Shown: positions 24,323 to 35,358 of the stretch, in pieces
Position numbering within the stretch: position 1 is the first letter of the stretch
How the letters are laid out: each line of letters starts with the position of its first letter
Origin: Novakomyces olei
Lineage: Eukaryota; Ascomycota; Novakomycetes; Novakomycetales; Novakomycetaceae
Assembly: GCA_016906335.1 (NCBI GenBank)
Contig: JADEYG010000007.1
Location: 1,876,001-1,940,000 of the forward strand
Reading direction: 5' to 3'
DNA length: 64,000 nt
Notes under the pieces: model-generated
Database searches by the model: none
What the model was told of the DNA's origin: nothing
What the model saw: the letters and a program-made list of their open reading frames with translations, nothing else
Position numbers and translations under genes: made by a program

Positions 24323-25727
24323 AATCAAACAAGGACTCGATAGGACTGTGCTTTCCACTATCACAGTAAAATTCTCAATACTGTCCTATTATCATAGATA
24401 AGTGGCAATCAATGCTTTGCGTTTATTGAATTTATCTCGTTCTTTGGCCGGTTTGAGTATATTTTCAAGTTTTTCAGATGAAGTTACCCATTAAACCCTG
24501 TAGTTTACAGGTCAAATTTGGTTTAGCTTCAAGAATATTATTAAGATATCTTGCTTGAGCAATCCAGGCCAAGCTCTTTGGATTAAGCACGGCTTTAAAC
24601 AACGTTTTGCACGAATTAAAGGCTTCGGTGACTCATTAATGTGAGCTCTTTGACTTTTCACGCGTTGTTACTGTTGAGCACGTTTTTTGTATTTGAGCAT
24701 GTGACCGGGTGCTGTTACTTCAGACAATATTTGAGCATGCAACGAATGCTTTGGCGTTAGCTCGCAAATCAGACTACGGCGTCAATTGTTAGCCGGTGTT
24801 TGTGGATTCTTTTGAGAATGATACTCTCTGTATATATAGCTAAATATTTCGTCTCATTCGTAGGTCCATGCATATGTTGACGACAGGAAGCTGGTGAACT
24901 GATTATCATTTATGTCATGTAACGTCATATTCATCTTAACTGTTATCGGGGCTGGTCCGAAAACATCAACCGTTCAACCTCGCTAAAGCTGTCTAATCAT
25001 TTTACAAAATACACCACCGCGGAGGTGGGAGGTGGATGGCAATATGCTCATCCGAAATTACAAAGTCACTTGTACAAAAACGCATCTGTGAATCTGAAAG
25101 GGCAATTTGACGCCGATCAGAATAGTTTCACGAGAATTATCTCGGCTAGCATGCATTTTTTTCTTTTCTTTTTTTTTTTTTTTTTTTTTTTGATTTTTCA
25201 ATTTTCTACTCCTCGCCTCTTTTTGCCTCATTTAATAGAGGCGTCATAGTGGGCGGCCAGCATTTGGCCTAAAGATCCCAGTTATTTCGATCTTGCTCAA
25301 GTAATTTGGAGACATGTGTTGTACAAAACTAAACGCGATTCGTCAGTTTGGCTCCAGACAACAAGAGCCCGCAGACGCGCAGTCCAAAAGCACGTGGGTC
25401 ACGTGATGTACACGTTTATTTTATATCGGCACGTGATTGGTCGAGAGGCTTCTGGTAATTACCTAAGCAGAGCAAAATAATTTCGGAGTGATTTCTAAAT
25501 TAGGTAATCTTCTTACCCAAAACGGTGCGGCACTCTTATCTGGGATCAGTCAATGAAGCGGAGTTGCGACAAAAACAAGGAGGAAAGACGAAGACAAAAG
25601 GAAAGAGAAAAAAAAAGAGGAAGAAGGTGTATAAATAATCAATGCAAGGCCCCTTCTCAATCACCCGAAATCGAAATCTCTCCACTCTATCCTCATCCTC
25701 CAAATCTCAAGCTTGAACACTGTAAAG
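24323..25727. other. Long upstream region of the GIT1-like gene
   Basis: 1.4 kb without a recognised gene. It contains three CACGTG boxes at the 3' side, a poly-T run (about 25160-25190) and a TATTTGAGCATG motif present twice (about 24689 and 24728). The first 200 bp are presumably the 3' UTR of the CCDC174-like gene. Confidence 0.5.
25391..25435 (+). promoter_or_regulatory. Three CACGTG (Pho4-type) boxes
   Basis: CACGTG occurs at 25391-25396 (as CACGTGGG, the high-affinity form), 25400-25405 and 25430-25435, about 290-340 bp before the GIT1-like start. In yeasts Pho4 binds CACGTG to induce phosphate-starvation genes, among them GIT1. Cbf1 or other bHLH factors could also use these sites. 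Confidence 0.65.
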
Positions 25728-27328
25728 ATGGCTTCCTTTGCAGACAAGAGCGTGGAAGATACCAGCAAAGACGAAATCGTGGTTGGTCAGCGCACGTATT
25801 CCCAACAAGACTCTATCGAGAACAATGCCGAATTGGAAGAAAAAGTGCGTAAATCTTCATACTTTAGTATAATTTGCGCCGGGTTTGCGCTCATTTCGGA
25901 TGGTTATCAGTCGGGCGTGATGACTATGGCCAATGTTGCAATGAAACAGCTTTATGGCTCAACTGCATACAGTAGTGATGTGTCGACACGCGTCTCTAAC
26001 GCGTTACTAGTTGGATCTATCATTGGTCAGATTGCTATTGGGATTTTATGTGATAAATCTGGCCGTAAAACGGGTATTGTAGCAACAACATCTCTTCTTG
26101 TTTTGGGCGCTATTCTGTGTACTGCCTCCAAAGCTTCTACACTACACGGCATGTTTTGGTTTCTTACTGTTGCACGCGGTATTGTGGGTGTTGGATTAGG
26201 AGGCGAGTACCCGGCTTCCAGTGCGAGTGTCATTGAAGGTGCTGAAGAACGAATGAGCAAGCGCCGTGGACCTGTTTTTATTCTGGTCACAAAGTAAGAT
26301 TTACATTAAAAATTTTCTTGCTAATATCTAGTCTTATGCTTGCGTTTGGTGGGCCTCTTGCTTGCAGTATCTTTTTGATCGTTATTTCTGCCGCCGGAGT
26401 CAATCATCTCGAAGTGGTATATCATAATAAATTTAATGAATTCTCTTATCATTTTTCCTTTTTCTTTCTGCTAATGTCAGGTATGGCGTGTTTGCTTTGG
26501 AATTGGTATCGTCTTCCCGTTGTCTGTGTTCTATTTTCGTATGAAACTATTGAACTCTGCCTTGTACCGCAAGAGCGCAATGAAGAAAAAGACTCCCTAC
26601 TTGCTCGGTGCTCGAAAATACTGGAAGAGCCTGTTTGGTACTTGCTTTGCCTGGTATGTTGAAGCGAGTTTATCCATAGTTATTCTAACTCCAGGTTCTT
26701 GTATGATTTTGTCACTTTCCCTAACGGCATCTTCTCCGGAACAATTATTTCGTCTGTCGCAGGCACCGGTAATATTGTAAAGACTGCAGAGTGGCAATTG
26801 CTTTTGGGCACCATCTCCCTGCCCGGTGTCTTTGTCGGCGCCTGGCTGTGCAACAGACTTGGTCGCACAAAAACCCTATGCTTGGGCTTTTCTGGTTACC
26901 TTATCTTTGGTCTGATCATCGGTGCGGCCTATGACCAGATAACGCAAATCCTTCCCTTATTTATTGTATTTTATGGACTGATGCAAAGCTGTGGTAATAT
27001 GGGCCCTGGTGATTATATGGGGCTCGTCAGCTCAGAAAGCTTCCCCACACCAGTACGCGGAGCGTTTTACGGGTTATCTGCTGCTGTGGGTAAAGCTGGA
27101 GCGGCTGTTGGAACCGCGTCATTTATTCCTATTGAAGCCTATGGGAAACGCTGGACTTTTATTGCTGCTGCCGCTGTTGGCGTTATCGGTGTCCTCGTGT
27201 CCTGGTTCTGTATTCCCGACATGACAAACAAAGACCTGCGAGAGCAGGATGAAGAGTTTGAAGCGTACCTTGCTGAACACGGATGGACGGGTCATGTTGG
27301 AGAATCTACTGTTGAACCAAAGAACTGA
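25728..27328 (+). CDS. GIT1-like glycerophosphodiester (GroPIns/GroPCho) permease, MFS
   Basis: Exons 25728-26293, 26332-26416, 26481-26653 and 26695-27328 give 485 residues. Twelve membrane segments of the major facilitator fold are visible. After a polar N-terminus comes YFSIICAGFALISDGYQSG, VSNALLVGSIIGQIAIG, the loop motif DKSGRKTG, and GIVGVGLGGEYPASSASV. These resemble Git1 more than Pho84. Git1-type permeases import glycerophosphoinositol and glycerophosphocholine as a phosphate source. Three CACGTG boxes upstream fit phosphate-starvation control. Substrate is inferred from family and promoter. Confidence 0.85.
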
Positions 27329-27677
27329 TTAGCGCTGGCTCTTTGAACCACGCAGGCTATATAGATACTTGCCGGCACTATGGACTCTACTCATGATGTC
27401 CAGTCGTGTCGAGAAAAATGCTTTTACTCATAATTATATCTCTTAGATCAAATAGATTGTTTTGTGTTTTGAATCAGTTGAATGCCGCGTACGCCTCCGG
27501 CTGTCGTATCCAATAAACTGCGCAGGTAGTATTTGTGGAGTATTTACCCTGTCACATATATTAACCAAACCCTATATTATCCTATTATCCTATATTAACC
27601 CTACATTAACCTAACCCTAATCCTAACCCTAATAATGTATCAAACTCTGCGATATAAATTTGTGGTCAGAGTACGTG
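27329..27677. other. Spacer with interstitial telomere-like repeats
   Basis: 349 bp between the GIT1-like gene and the aldo-keto reductase. Its distal half (27571-27633) holds degenerate TTAACCC/CCCTAA units; see the repeat entry. No gene. Confidence 0.5.
27571..27633 (+). repeat. Degenerate CCCTAA (telomere-like) interstitial repeat
   Basis: Within 63 bp there are TTAACC, AACCCTA, TTAACCCTA, TTAACCTAACCCTAA and TCCTAACCCTAA. This equals about five imperfect copies of the vertebrate/fungal-type telomere unit on the C-rich strand. The block ends about 45 bp before the reductase start codon. Confidence 0.65.
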
Positions 27678-28608
27678 ATGGCCGAGTGCGAGGAAGTGGT
27701 ACGGCCCACATTGAGTTGACAATTAACTGTAGGCTTTAGCAGATGGCGCTCGGATTCCGGCGCTCGGACTTGGCACGTACAAGTTACGCGGAGACGAGTG
27801 TATCAAAGTCGTCACTCGAGCGCTCGAGGTAAAGTGCACAGGACACGTACATTGAGGATAACAAAGGCAATCAAATACTGACGGCAGTTAGATTGGGTAC
27901 CGTCTGCTGGACAGCGCTATCGTTTACCGTAACGAAAAAGCCGTTGGACAGGCAGTCAGAGACTTTCTGGCAACGAGGAACGATGTGGCCCGTGCGGACG
28001 TAATAATCCAGTCAAAACTGCCTGATTCTATGATGCAGTACGGCCGTGCTATACGCTCTGTCCGTGAATCTCTCGATCGATTTGGCCTTGATTACATTGA
28101 CGTCTATCTGATCCATTCGCCTCGAAGAGGCCGTGAGGCAAGGCGCGAGGCTTGGCGAGCGCTGTGCGATGCTAAAGCCAATGGCTGGGTCCGCCATATT
28201 GGCGTCAGCAACTATGGCGTTAATCATCTGCAAGAGTTTGAGGCTCTTGATCAATGGCCCTGTATCAACCAGTGCGAATTGTCGCCGTGGTGTCAGCGCC
28301 TCGAGCTCGTAGACTACTGCAAAAATCATGGGATTGTGCTGCAAGCTTATTCGCCACTGACACGAGGCAGTTTGCTCCATGACGAACGGTTACTTGTTTT
28401 AAGCAAGAGCCTGAGCAGGTCACCGGCACAGGTTCTGATTCGCTGGGCTTTAGACCAAGGCTACAGTGTTGTGCCAAAGGCCTCGCAGACGGCACATTTG
28501 CTTGAGAATTATGGTGTTTTTGACTTTAACGTGCATGAAGACTTTAGCGATCTTTGCGGCATGGAATACGTGTCAGAGCCGAACTTCAATCCAATGCGGT
28601 TCCCTTGA
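27678..28608 (+). CDS. Aldo-keto reductase
   Basis: Proposed exons 27678-27698, 27733-27828 and 27892-28608 give 277 residues. The AKR pattern is complete: ADGARIPALGLGTYKLRG at the N-terminus, IGYRLLDSAIVYRNE with catalytic Asp and Tyr, VIIQSKL with Lys, IDVYLIHSP with His, HIGVSNYG, NQCELSPWCQ, and the cofactor loop VVPKASQ. It should reduce carbonyls with NADPH; substrate unknown. The first exon (7 codons, 34-nt intron) is the weakest part: a stop lies in frame just before 27733, so some upstream exon is needed, and this is the nearest ATG in phase. The other intron has a CTGAC branch site. Confidence 0.82.
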
Positions 28609-28921
28609 CACCTGTCCTTTTAAATGCTTGGTTTACTTATAATTAATTAAATAACTACTAGGGTTAGGGTCAATGCATATCGTTTCAACGTATTACGGAC
28701 ACTCTTGTATCATCACGACTACTCTACCAAAACAATAAACAGAATGGGTTACCCTACAGCGTGTAATGCTCACTCGCTGGTTGCGCATCCCAATCTGATG
28801 CAATGCAATGCAATATTCTCCACATCATAATAAAATAAACCAAAATGAAGCATATTAAATAACTTCAACTTTAAGCCATTGGCTTGGCAAAACAGACTTT
28901 TTCCAGATTACTCGGCCACAT
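28609..28921. other. Convergent spacer
   Basis: 313 bp between the aldo-keto reductase and the BAR-SH3 gene, with ACTAGGGTTAGGGTC at 28659-28673 (two TTAGGG-like units). Nothing else seen. Confidence 0.4.
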
Positions 28922-30829
28922 TCATGCCAATCGGGCGCGCATTGGAGGGGGTGGGGGCGGTGGCCGTTTTTTCATTGGCGATGGTGATCTGTTAGCTGTA
29001 AGAGACGCGTTTGTTCGAACAGCAAGCGGACTCTTTTGGCTTTGAGAACTGGCAGACCGCTGTCTGTTTGTACAGGGTGTTGACTTTGCCGCCTCTGTTT
29101 CATAGGAAGAACTCAAAGTTGAGCTCGGTGCGTGTTGCTGTTGCACATTTCCATACTCATTCTCACTCGTCATTGAGGAAATACTACGCGAAGCTGGACG
29201 AAGAAATCCGGTATTTTGTGGAGAAAACTTGCCCGTACCTGGTGCCGCCATAACTTCCGTTGTATGGTTTACTGGGAAATAGCCGGAGCGGCCTCCGACT
29301 TTGATAGTTTTGCCCTTTTCATCACATACTTCTCCCAACCACCAGCCAGATTCGTGTTCCTCAATAACGGAAACGTGCTCTCCAATATCCAATCGCATTT
29401 CCGTGTCGCTCTCTGGAACAAACTGGAAAACTGCTCGCAATATTTTCACGTCCGTGTTGTTGTTACTGCTAGCTGTTCGAGACATTGGTCGGCTCGGAGG
29501 AGCTGCCACTGCTGTTCCTGCTGTCTCTGGTGAACTGGAAGCAGAAGAGAGGCGGCGAGACTGGAACTGCTCTCTCAACTCATGGATCTGTGCACTGCTC
29601 TGACTCATATGCGAAACATTTCTAGATACACTCGGCCTTTCCGAATGATTAGAACGGGCAGAGAACGAGCTGGGCGCTTGCGACAGTGGCGGGCGTCCAT
29701 TTTGACGCGCTTGGCTGGCTGCAATCGTAGCAAAGCTGGGACGTTAGAATGCGTTTGAAAATTAGAGATATTCGATTCAATCTTGAATAAAAGAGTGTTT
29801 AATTTTTTTAAAAATGTTGAAATATTGAATAATAATGTATAAAGTGTGCATACCTTGCTTCCCATTCCTTTGAAAGTTTACGCATCTCTTCCATGCAGTC
29901 CTCAAAATAACTCATTTGCAGTTCCATAAACTGGCCAAGGTTATTCAAGTGGGATGCTTCTGCTTCTTGAATAGCTTCAATTTTCGATAAAACATCTTCG
30001 TTTGTCTCTTCATATTTGTATCTAGCGATACGCACCTCTTCATCAATACGCGAGTCCTCACGCTTGAGCTTGCTCTGTTTGCTCTGAGCGGCATCGAGCG
30101 CAAGACGCCTTCCCTCGAGCTTGCGTTTTGCTGCTTGATACGCTTTCATTTGCACCAATGACTTTTCTAACGACTCAACCATCGACATTTGCGCTGAACG
30201 ACAAAATCCGTCTTGTGATCTCGCGATATTGTAGAGAGTATCGCCGTAAGCCGTCATAAAGGACCCATAAGGGCTTGAGTGGTCGAGTTCTTGGCAAAGT
30301 AAGTAATTGCTCTGTGTTCTGAACATCGAAACCAAAAAATAAATAAATAAAAAAAGAAGGAATGGAGGGTTAACGGATCCAATTGTAAAGGCGAAACAAC
30401 CATATTCAATTATCTTCAATTGAGATTCATACCTTTACCAAAATCGAGCATACACTGTGACAAAGTTGCAATCGGCATGCTTTTCGTGAGTTCATCGCTG
30501 TCCTTCTTCTTGCTTAAAGTTTTCAGATAGCCAATACTAGCTTCTTGTAGCTTTTCCGTCCCTTTTGCTATTAGCTTTTGACTGTTCACAGCGCCTCATA
30601 AACCGATGGCTTACCTGACTGCCGCATGGACATTTCTTGATCCAAAAGCCTGAAATCATCGGAGCTCTGTGTAAGCTGCTCCTTGCCCAACTATTCAAGT
30701 TAATTTTGCGTATAATTTACGGCCAATTGAAAGCGAATACCTTTTCGTTTCTACATCGTTAGTTTAATTGAGGGCAAGGGTGGGGCCTTACGTCCATTGC
30801 ATCAGCTTGCCAACTTTGCGGTTCATCAT
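28922..30829 (-). CDS. BAR-SH3 adaptor, endophilin-like
   Basis: Six coding exons: 30792-30829, 30741-30750 (a 10-nt microexon), 30615-30690, 30433-30561, 29854-30289 and 28922-29735, giving 500 residues in continuous phase. The BAR domain covers about residues 1-240: MMNRKVGKLMQWTNEKLGKEQ, DDFRLLDQEMSMRQSGTEKLQ, ELDHSSPYGSFMTAYGDTLY, KAYQAAKRKLEGRRLALDAA. A Ser-rich linker leads to an SH3 domain (about 317-375: LRAVFQFVPESDTEMRLDIGEHV, GWWLGE, GYFP), and the C-terminus is proline-rich (PPPPPPP). It should bend or sense membranes at endocytic or Golgi sites. Closest fungal match by memory is the Mug137/endophilin-type group. The microexon is required to keep frame and to complete a family motif. 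Confidence 0.87.
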
Positions 30830-31382
30830 TTTGCAGTCGTCAAAGAATTGACGTGTCCAAGCAAGAGGAAGCTGCCTTTGTGTCTTCAATTCTTATCGCT
30901 ACAAAAAATCGTAGCCCTATGCGTATTGCAAAATAAAATCCGCGTTTCCGTGGCTATCTGAACGCGTTATTTGCGTTCGAGACAGACCGATTGGCGTTGT
31001 CTAAGCCTTTTACCTCTGATTCTCAACGCGTAGCGCGTGACATTTAGTGTATTACAGGGTTTTCCAGTCACCCAAGCTATATTGGGAAGCTGCGCATTTT
31101 CAATTATTTATATATCTCGAGTTTTCCGCATATTTTTGTCGATCATATGTGCTGATTATGTTTGGACAGTGTATATTAATTTCCCGTAGTATATTCATAT
31201 ATCAGCATTATCACTTTGCATTGTATACGCAGTGATAATGTTATACAAGTGATATTATTATACGTAGTAATATTATTATACGTAGTACACATTATTTATA
31301 CGTAGTGGTATTATTATACGTAGTTATATTCTTATTATATACGGCGCCCATAGCCAAAGGGTTATGTGGACCACCCTTCTTC
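30830..31382. repeat. Divergent spacer with TATTATTATACGTAGT repeats
   Basis: 553 bp between the BAR-SH3 gene and AOS1. From about 31228 to 31335 the motif ATTATTATACGTAGT or close variants occur about five times. No gene recognised. Confidence 0.55.
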
Positions 31383-32532
31383 ATGGCAGATACGGCAGCT
31401 ATCTCTGAAGGTTTGCTTTTATATCTGCAATCAATTTTGTTTAGTAGATTTGTCCTTTAGTGTGCTGACGCGGCAGACGATGTCGCTTTGTACGATCGGC
31501 AAATTCGATTGTGGGGTTTCAATGCGCAGCAACGGCTTCAGAATGCGAGCGTTTGTGTAATTGGCGCTGGCGCTTTAGGACAGGAAGTGTGCAAGAACCT
31601 GGTGCTTGCTGGCGTAAAATCTCTTGAAATTGTGGACGCGTCTAGTGTCACTGAAGTTGGCGCCGGGTTCATGGCCACTCAGGCCGAAGTCGGGAAGAAT
31701 GTGAGTTTAATCAATGTACCTTGAAGATTCTGGGTTGCTTACGCCTCAGTCTGCAGAGGCAATTTGCCCTCAGATCCAGGAACTGAATACCCGTGTACAT
31801 GTTTCATACGCGTCTTTTTCACCGGAAAACCTGTCGTCTCCGTTAGCGTTCGATATTATTGTTGTCACTCTTGATCTGCCGTTTGCACAGCTACAACGGC
31901 TCAATGAGCAGTGCCGGCTGGAACACAAAGCATTTTATTGTGCTGCTTGCCACGGGCTTTACGGTTACATTTTTGCAGATTTGGGTACTCATGAATTCGT
32001 GGCGGAAACAGTGAAATCTGGAGAAAAGGTCTCGGTGCAACATCAATTACGATTTATTCCTTTAAAAGACGCATTAAATAATAAATTGGGGTACCTGAGG
32101 CCGCGTGAAGCCAAGCGTGGCTGTCCCGTTTTACCAGCCATACTGGGTAATCTAGAATTATTTATTTATTGACTTGCACTTACCTGAAGCAACTTGGACT
32201 TTTGCAAATGAGCATTCTCGGCCACCTGGGTCTGCTGATGCTTTGGCGTTTGATCATTTAATCAAAGCGAAATGCAAAGATCTCTTGCTACCGACAGAGA
32301 TTGCAAAAGATTATTTTCAAGAGTAGGTTGGATTATGGTTCACAGTTTACTGAAATAAAGATCTTTTCTCAAATGCGTCGGGACTGAAAATGCACCTGTT
32401 GCCTCTGTCGTGGGAGGTGTACTGGCCCAAGACGTTCTGAACGCGTTGGCGGGGCGCGAGCGTCCAATCATGAACCTTTTCGTGTTTAATGGCGATACTG
32501 GCGAAGGTCCAATTTACAATATGACACAATAA
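31383..32532 (+). CDS. AOS1: SUMO-activating enzyme subunit Aos1
   Basis: Exons 31383-31410, 31477-31700, 31750-32146, 32190-32322 and 32361-32532 give 317 residues (yeast Aos1 is 347). Diagnostic are LYDRQIRLWGFNAQQRLQNASVCVIGAGALGQEVCKNLVLAG (E1-type adenylation N-half), EVGAGFMATQAEVGKN, and the C-terminal PVASVVGGVLAQDVLNAL with PIMNLFVFNGD. It has no catalytic Cys domain, as expected: it pairs with Uba2 to activate SUMO. The donor of intron 1 (GTTTGC) is unusual, but the branch site CTGAC and the frame support it. Confidence 0.93.
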
Positions 32533-32958
32533 TCGGCAGTACGCAAACCCTAAAGGAAAAGCATTGTTTGTGATAGTGAAAAGATTAATAGTTTAGCGTA
32601 TGTAAAGTTTTTTCTCGCACCTAATTACGATTTTCTTTAATAAAGGGCCACTGATGGGAAACGCGTGAATGTAATTTATATATAGTTCTTGACATATATA
32701 GTTGCATAAATTTGATGTGTAGATCACATGAATGTTCAAGCACATTTATTTTGATGCAAATCGCAATAGCTGTACATTTGCAAAGGAACCCCAAATATGT
32801 ATACAAAACAAGAGATAAAGCAACAAAACATAGGACGAAAATGTACAATCGAAATAGCCGCAAACGAGGTCGACAGAGACTCTACAACAGACGGTAAAAG
32901 GTTGTAGATTATTGAAAACACTAGGGGGAAAATAAACAAACCTTTTACCCAATATTTC
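32533..32958. other. Convergent spacer AOS1 / APM4
   Basis: 426 bp, AT-rich. An AAACCCTAAA element sits just after the AOS1 stop (32543-32552). No gene. Confidence 0.4.
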
Positions 32959-34683
32959 CTAGAACCGTATTTCATACTTGCCGGCCTTTGTCGTATACTT
33001 CACCCATTTTACCGGCTTATAATTGCTCTTTTCACGAATTTTAAGGTACCGCACAGTGAGTCCCGACGCGGTACTCAATAAAAGCTGAAAGTCCAAAGAG
33101 ATCGGAGGACGCTGCCAGCTCGTATACTTTGTATCTGGACCCAATTCAGCAGCACCAACCAAAAGATTATCACTCTGTCCCGTAAATCTATTAATTTTCC
33201 ATACAATTGCGTTCTCCGAGGGCTCATAACGTGCTTTGCCCATAGAAGTGCGTGATACATTTACGTGAGCCGCGTTTAGAGGCACGGGTATCTTTACCAC
33301 AACAGAGGCAACCAGTTTCCGGGCAAAAGTAGACTTTATTCCAATGGAATAATCTACTCTGCTATGGCCAATTTCACTGATAATTGGGTATACTTTAAAG
33401 GGCACTTGAACATTGTCGCTTACGCGGTACCGCATAAGCTCAAACTGTCCCTCTGGAGGAACAAACGTCACCAATTTATCTTGATTGAACCGGTCTAATT
33501 GCACACACTGGTGAAACTGACAGTCCTCCAGCAAAATATTGCCTGTAGCTGTCCCGCTTCCCGGGCCCGGCAGACCTGCATCAATATCATCGTCCGTAAC
33601 GGTATCTGCCACGGCAGAGAGGCCTCCTTTTTTCAATAGAATTTGATCACTTAGCCCTAAAACACACTCGGGGATTCCAGAAAGACTGGCCTTCATTTGC
33701 AATACGCCGTTAACATCAGACCTTAGTGTAGCACCGGACGCAGAAACAATAAGGTTTACACTCTCAATAATATCAAGGTAGCATTCGTTACGTCGATGCT
33801 TGACTCCAGGGTCCCGCCACGGTGTCGCTCCTGTTATCTGATCTGTTATCCTCTCAGACATAGATTTGCCCCACGAAGACTCTGATTTATTCGAGCCGTT
33901 TGCTTTAACAAGGTGGTCGGCAGTAACGTGCCGTTTCAGCAGCTGCGATTCGGTGGTTTGAGGGTATCCAAAATCTATAATTTCTGTCAAATTAATATGG
34001 CTGTCAGAGAGGAAAGCACGAAATTCTGACGAGTGAGCGCAGATTTAAATAGGACAATATTCAAGGATTAAAGTCAAGGATTACAAGCGGGGGCACTTGA
34101 ATAGCAAGATCTATCTATGTGCCATAGGCATGTCAACAATATGGAAAATCAATAGAAAACAGTCTATATTTGCGATTTGCGACTGGTAGCTTACCGTCCA
34201 ATAATTCATAGATTAAAACAAAATTCTGTTTAACTGATGTTTCATCCAAACGATCAAACCACCGCTCACAGATCCCGACCCAACTTTCAAGAAACTCAAA
34301 TATAGTGGCAGCATTCGCATTGTTGCGGGTAACTGCAACCAAATACAGATTCTCGTGTCGAATATAAAAATATGTAGTATTTCCCACCGTAAGCATAGGC
34401 GACCGTACATCCGGGTTCGAGATCACTTGAACCCGGAACGCATCGGCAATCGACCGTCTGCACACAGTTAGACACGCAAGATGGGACGATTAACAAAAAG
34501 AAAAGGAGTTTTATGGAACAATTTAATGAAAAAATAATAAAAAAAGAAGAAAAAGGGATAGATTCTTACCTCATATCATGGCGAAACAAACGGCTTATTA
34601 TCGCCTCGCCCTTTTGCGTAAATATAAATGTGGCCTAAATCGTCGTTAGGTTGATCAAATTAGTAAAATCGTACGGATATCAT
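32959..34683 (-). CDS. APM4: AP-2 clathrin adaptor mu subunit
   Basis: Exons 34675-34683 (ATGATATCC only), 34570-34634, 34195-34457 and 32959-33983 give 453 residues. The longin-like N-domain reads MISATFIFTQKGEAIISRLFRHDMR, then DAFRVQVI, VFEFLES-like IFEFLES, and [24 protein letters not shown]. The mu homology domain starts near residue 170: WRDPGVKHRRNECYLDIIESVNL, EDCQFHQCVQLDRF, FVPPEGQFELMRYR, NAIVWKI, TVRYLKI. The match is better to AP-2 mu than AP-1 mu. It recognises YxxPhi cargo at endocytic sites. The 9-nt first coding exon uses the donor GTACGA and completes the conserved start of the family. Confidence 0.92.
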
Positions 34684-34878
34684 TGCTCGAAAATAACAGA
34701 ATAATCAGCTAATTGGTAGCAGCTAGAGCTCTGAGGATTTGGAGGAAGTGTTGGTCTTTGCACAGGTAAAACACGTATATACAGCAGGCATCACGATTGC
34801 GGCGCGTCCTCTTTGTATTGATTGCTCATAATTTGGTATATAGAATTGTATACGGGACTGGTATCGCAATTGATTTAG

Positions 34879-34921
<43 letters not shown>

Positions 34922-35358
34922 CTTATGTTCATTTGACTTTTACTTTCATATTTACGAATTATTCTAAGTTTATTATTTATTGATACTCCAATACTTTGAA
35001 TCGAGGGCTATGGCTTTCCCAATATGAATACAAAAGATACAGAAATACAGTCAAAATGCGTTATTTCTATTTGGCAGCTTTAGGTGATTGAAGAGAATAC
35101 ATTAATCTGTTGCAAGAAACAAAATCCAGTTGAGTGGTGACTCTACGTCTAATTAACCTATCCGGTAAATAACCGCCTTTTCCTTTAAAATCGGAATAGG
35201 ATAGAGTATGGTTAAACAAACATTATGCAGGAAACCCAGTAATAAAACAGTTAGTTTAACAATAAGAAAGTAAAACCAAACCGAGCGAATAATTGAATAT
35301 AAAAAGTCAACGTAAATTAAACTATAAAGTCATGAAAAAGAGTTACAAATGTTCCTCT
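34684..35358. other. Spacer APM4 / PDR transporter with (AT)n
   Basis: 675 bp. An (AT)n microsatellite occupies about 34880-34915. The remainder is AT-rich, probably the PDR 3' UTR and APM4 promoter. No gene. Confidence 0.45.

Noticed and set aside
34397-34440. Inverted repeat CCGGGTTC/GAACCCGG as a tRNA-like element
   Set aside because: It lies inside the APM4 coding exon and no tRNA fold forms around it.
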